DNA of 51,665 nt from Bacteroidales bacterium (GTDB lineage: Bacteria; Bacteroidota; Bacteroidia; Bacteroidales; GCA-2748055): positions 1-51,665 of the forward strand of contig JAIPBT010000029.1 in assembly GCA_021738565.1 (NCBI GenBank), given 5' to 3'. The notes beneath the pieces are model-generated. The model had not been told where the DNA came from. It made no database searches and was given only the letters and a program-made list of their open reading frames with translations. Of the stretch, positions 51,602 to 51,665 are shown piece by piece. A program made the position numbers and the translations under genes. The stretch's first letter is position 1. Every line of letters begins with the position of its first letter.

Positions 51602-51665
51602 TAACATAAAGCTGAGTAAGATGGTGCTCGTATGGGCCGGTGAAAACGATCAGGAATGGTTCTGA

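Noticed and set aside
51459-51665. Plus-strand frame at the right end
   Set aside because: Runs antisense through the lysS-tail relic; no family features.

Overview
The window looks like a chromosomal segment of a Bacteroidota bacterium, most likely of the Bacteroidales/Marinilabiliales type. This rests on gene content: a PorV/PorQ-like outer-membrane protein coupled to a helix-hairpin-helix outer-membrane protein, a GxxExxY protein, a HYC/CC-type small metal-associated protein, DUF1080 and DUF1593 secreted sugar-enzyme families, a plug-domain/MG2-like giant outer-membrane protein, and two TAnnTTTG-like promoter boxes. Species cannot be read from the sequence. Base composition is moderate in most genes and clearly more AT-rich after about 49.5 kb.

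Layout. 1-412: tandem palindromic repeats with no gene. 0.4-9.5 kb: scattered metabolic genes (cupin, secreted VOC lipoprotein, PPK2 polyphosphate kinase, NagX-like acyltransferase, medium-chain oxidoreductase, DUF1593 lipoprotein, upp, DUF1080) and a NatAB-type ABC exporter. 9.6-12.4 kb: a truncated copy followed by the full copy of an MG2/plug outer-membrane protein. 12.4-15.7 kb: a Crp/Fnr regulator divergent from a two-gene unit of multiheme cytochrome c and tandem-rhodanese lipoprotein. 15.8-24.3 kb: a KamA-family radical SAM protein with a long N-terminal extension, a Tat-exported TIM-barrel epimerase, several envelope proteins and a secreted VOC protein. 24.4-32.2 kb: DUF1080 lipoprotein, tRNA-Thr, a 959-residue repeat protein of 17-residue units, and a large beta-helix protein. 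32.3-35.7 kb: tRNA-Ser beside nested inverted repeats, a DUF3796/XRE pair, a tail-fibre remnant, a hairpin array and an amino-acid permease between direct repeats. 35.7-37.4 kb: a heavy-metal-type operon whose first gene carries an in-frame TGA. 37.9-48.7 kb: mostly housekeeping genes (lysS, recJ, purE, hpt, adk) with envelope genes. 48.7-49.5 kb: a gene-free repeat cluster. 49.8-51.4 kb: a trypsin-like protein gene ending in an attC-like palindrome, followed by a RelE/ParE toxin-antitoxin pair.

The most unusual material is (i) two arrays, 15 kb apart, of tiny hairpins with a 22-nt period whose arms differ in sequence but stay complementary, joined by CCTAAC-type linkers; (ii) the attC-like cassette region carrying a stand-alone trypsin-fold protein and a toxin-antitoxin pair; (iii) a lysyl-tRNA synthetase with a 73-residue in-frame insert made of a genomic repeat, plus two dispersed relics of its C-terminal tail; (iv) the TGA-interrupted HYC/CC gene, either a nonsense allele or a selenoprotein candidate; (v) the Crp/Fnr-cytochrome-rhodanese locus, which suggests an extracytoplasmic sulfur-linked redox function.

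All family names are from reading the protein sequences by eye; no search was run. Metabolic roles beyond family level are inference.
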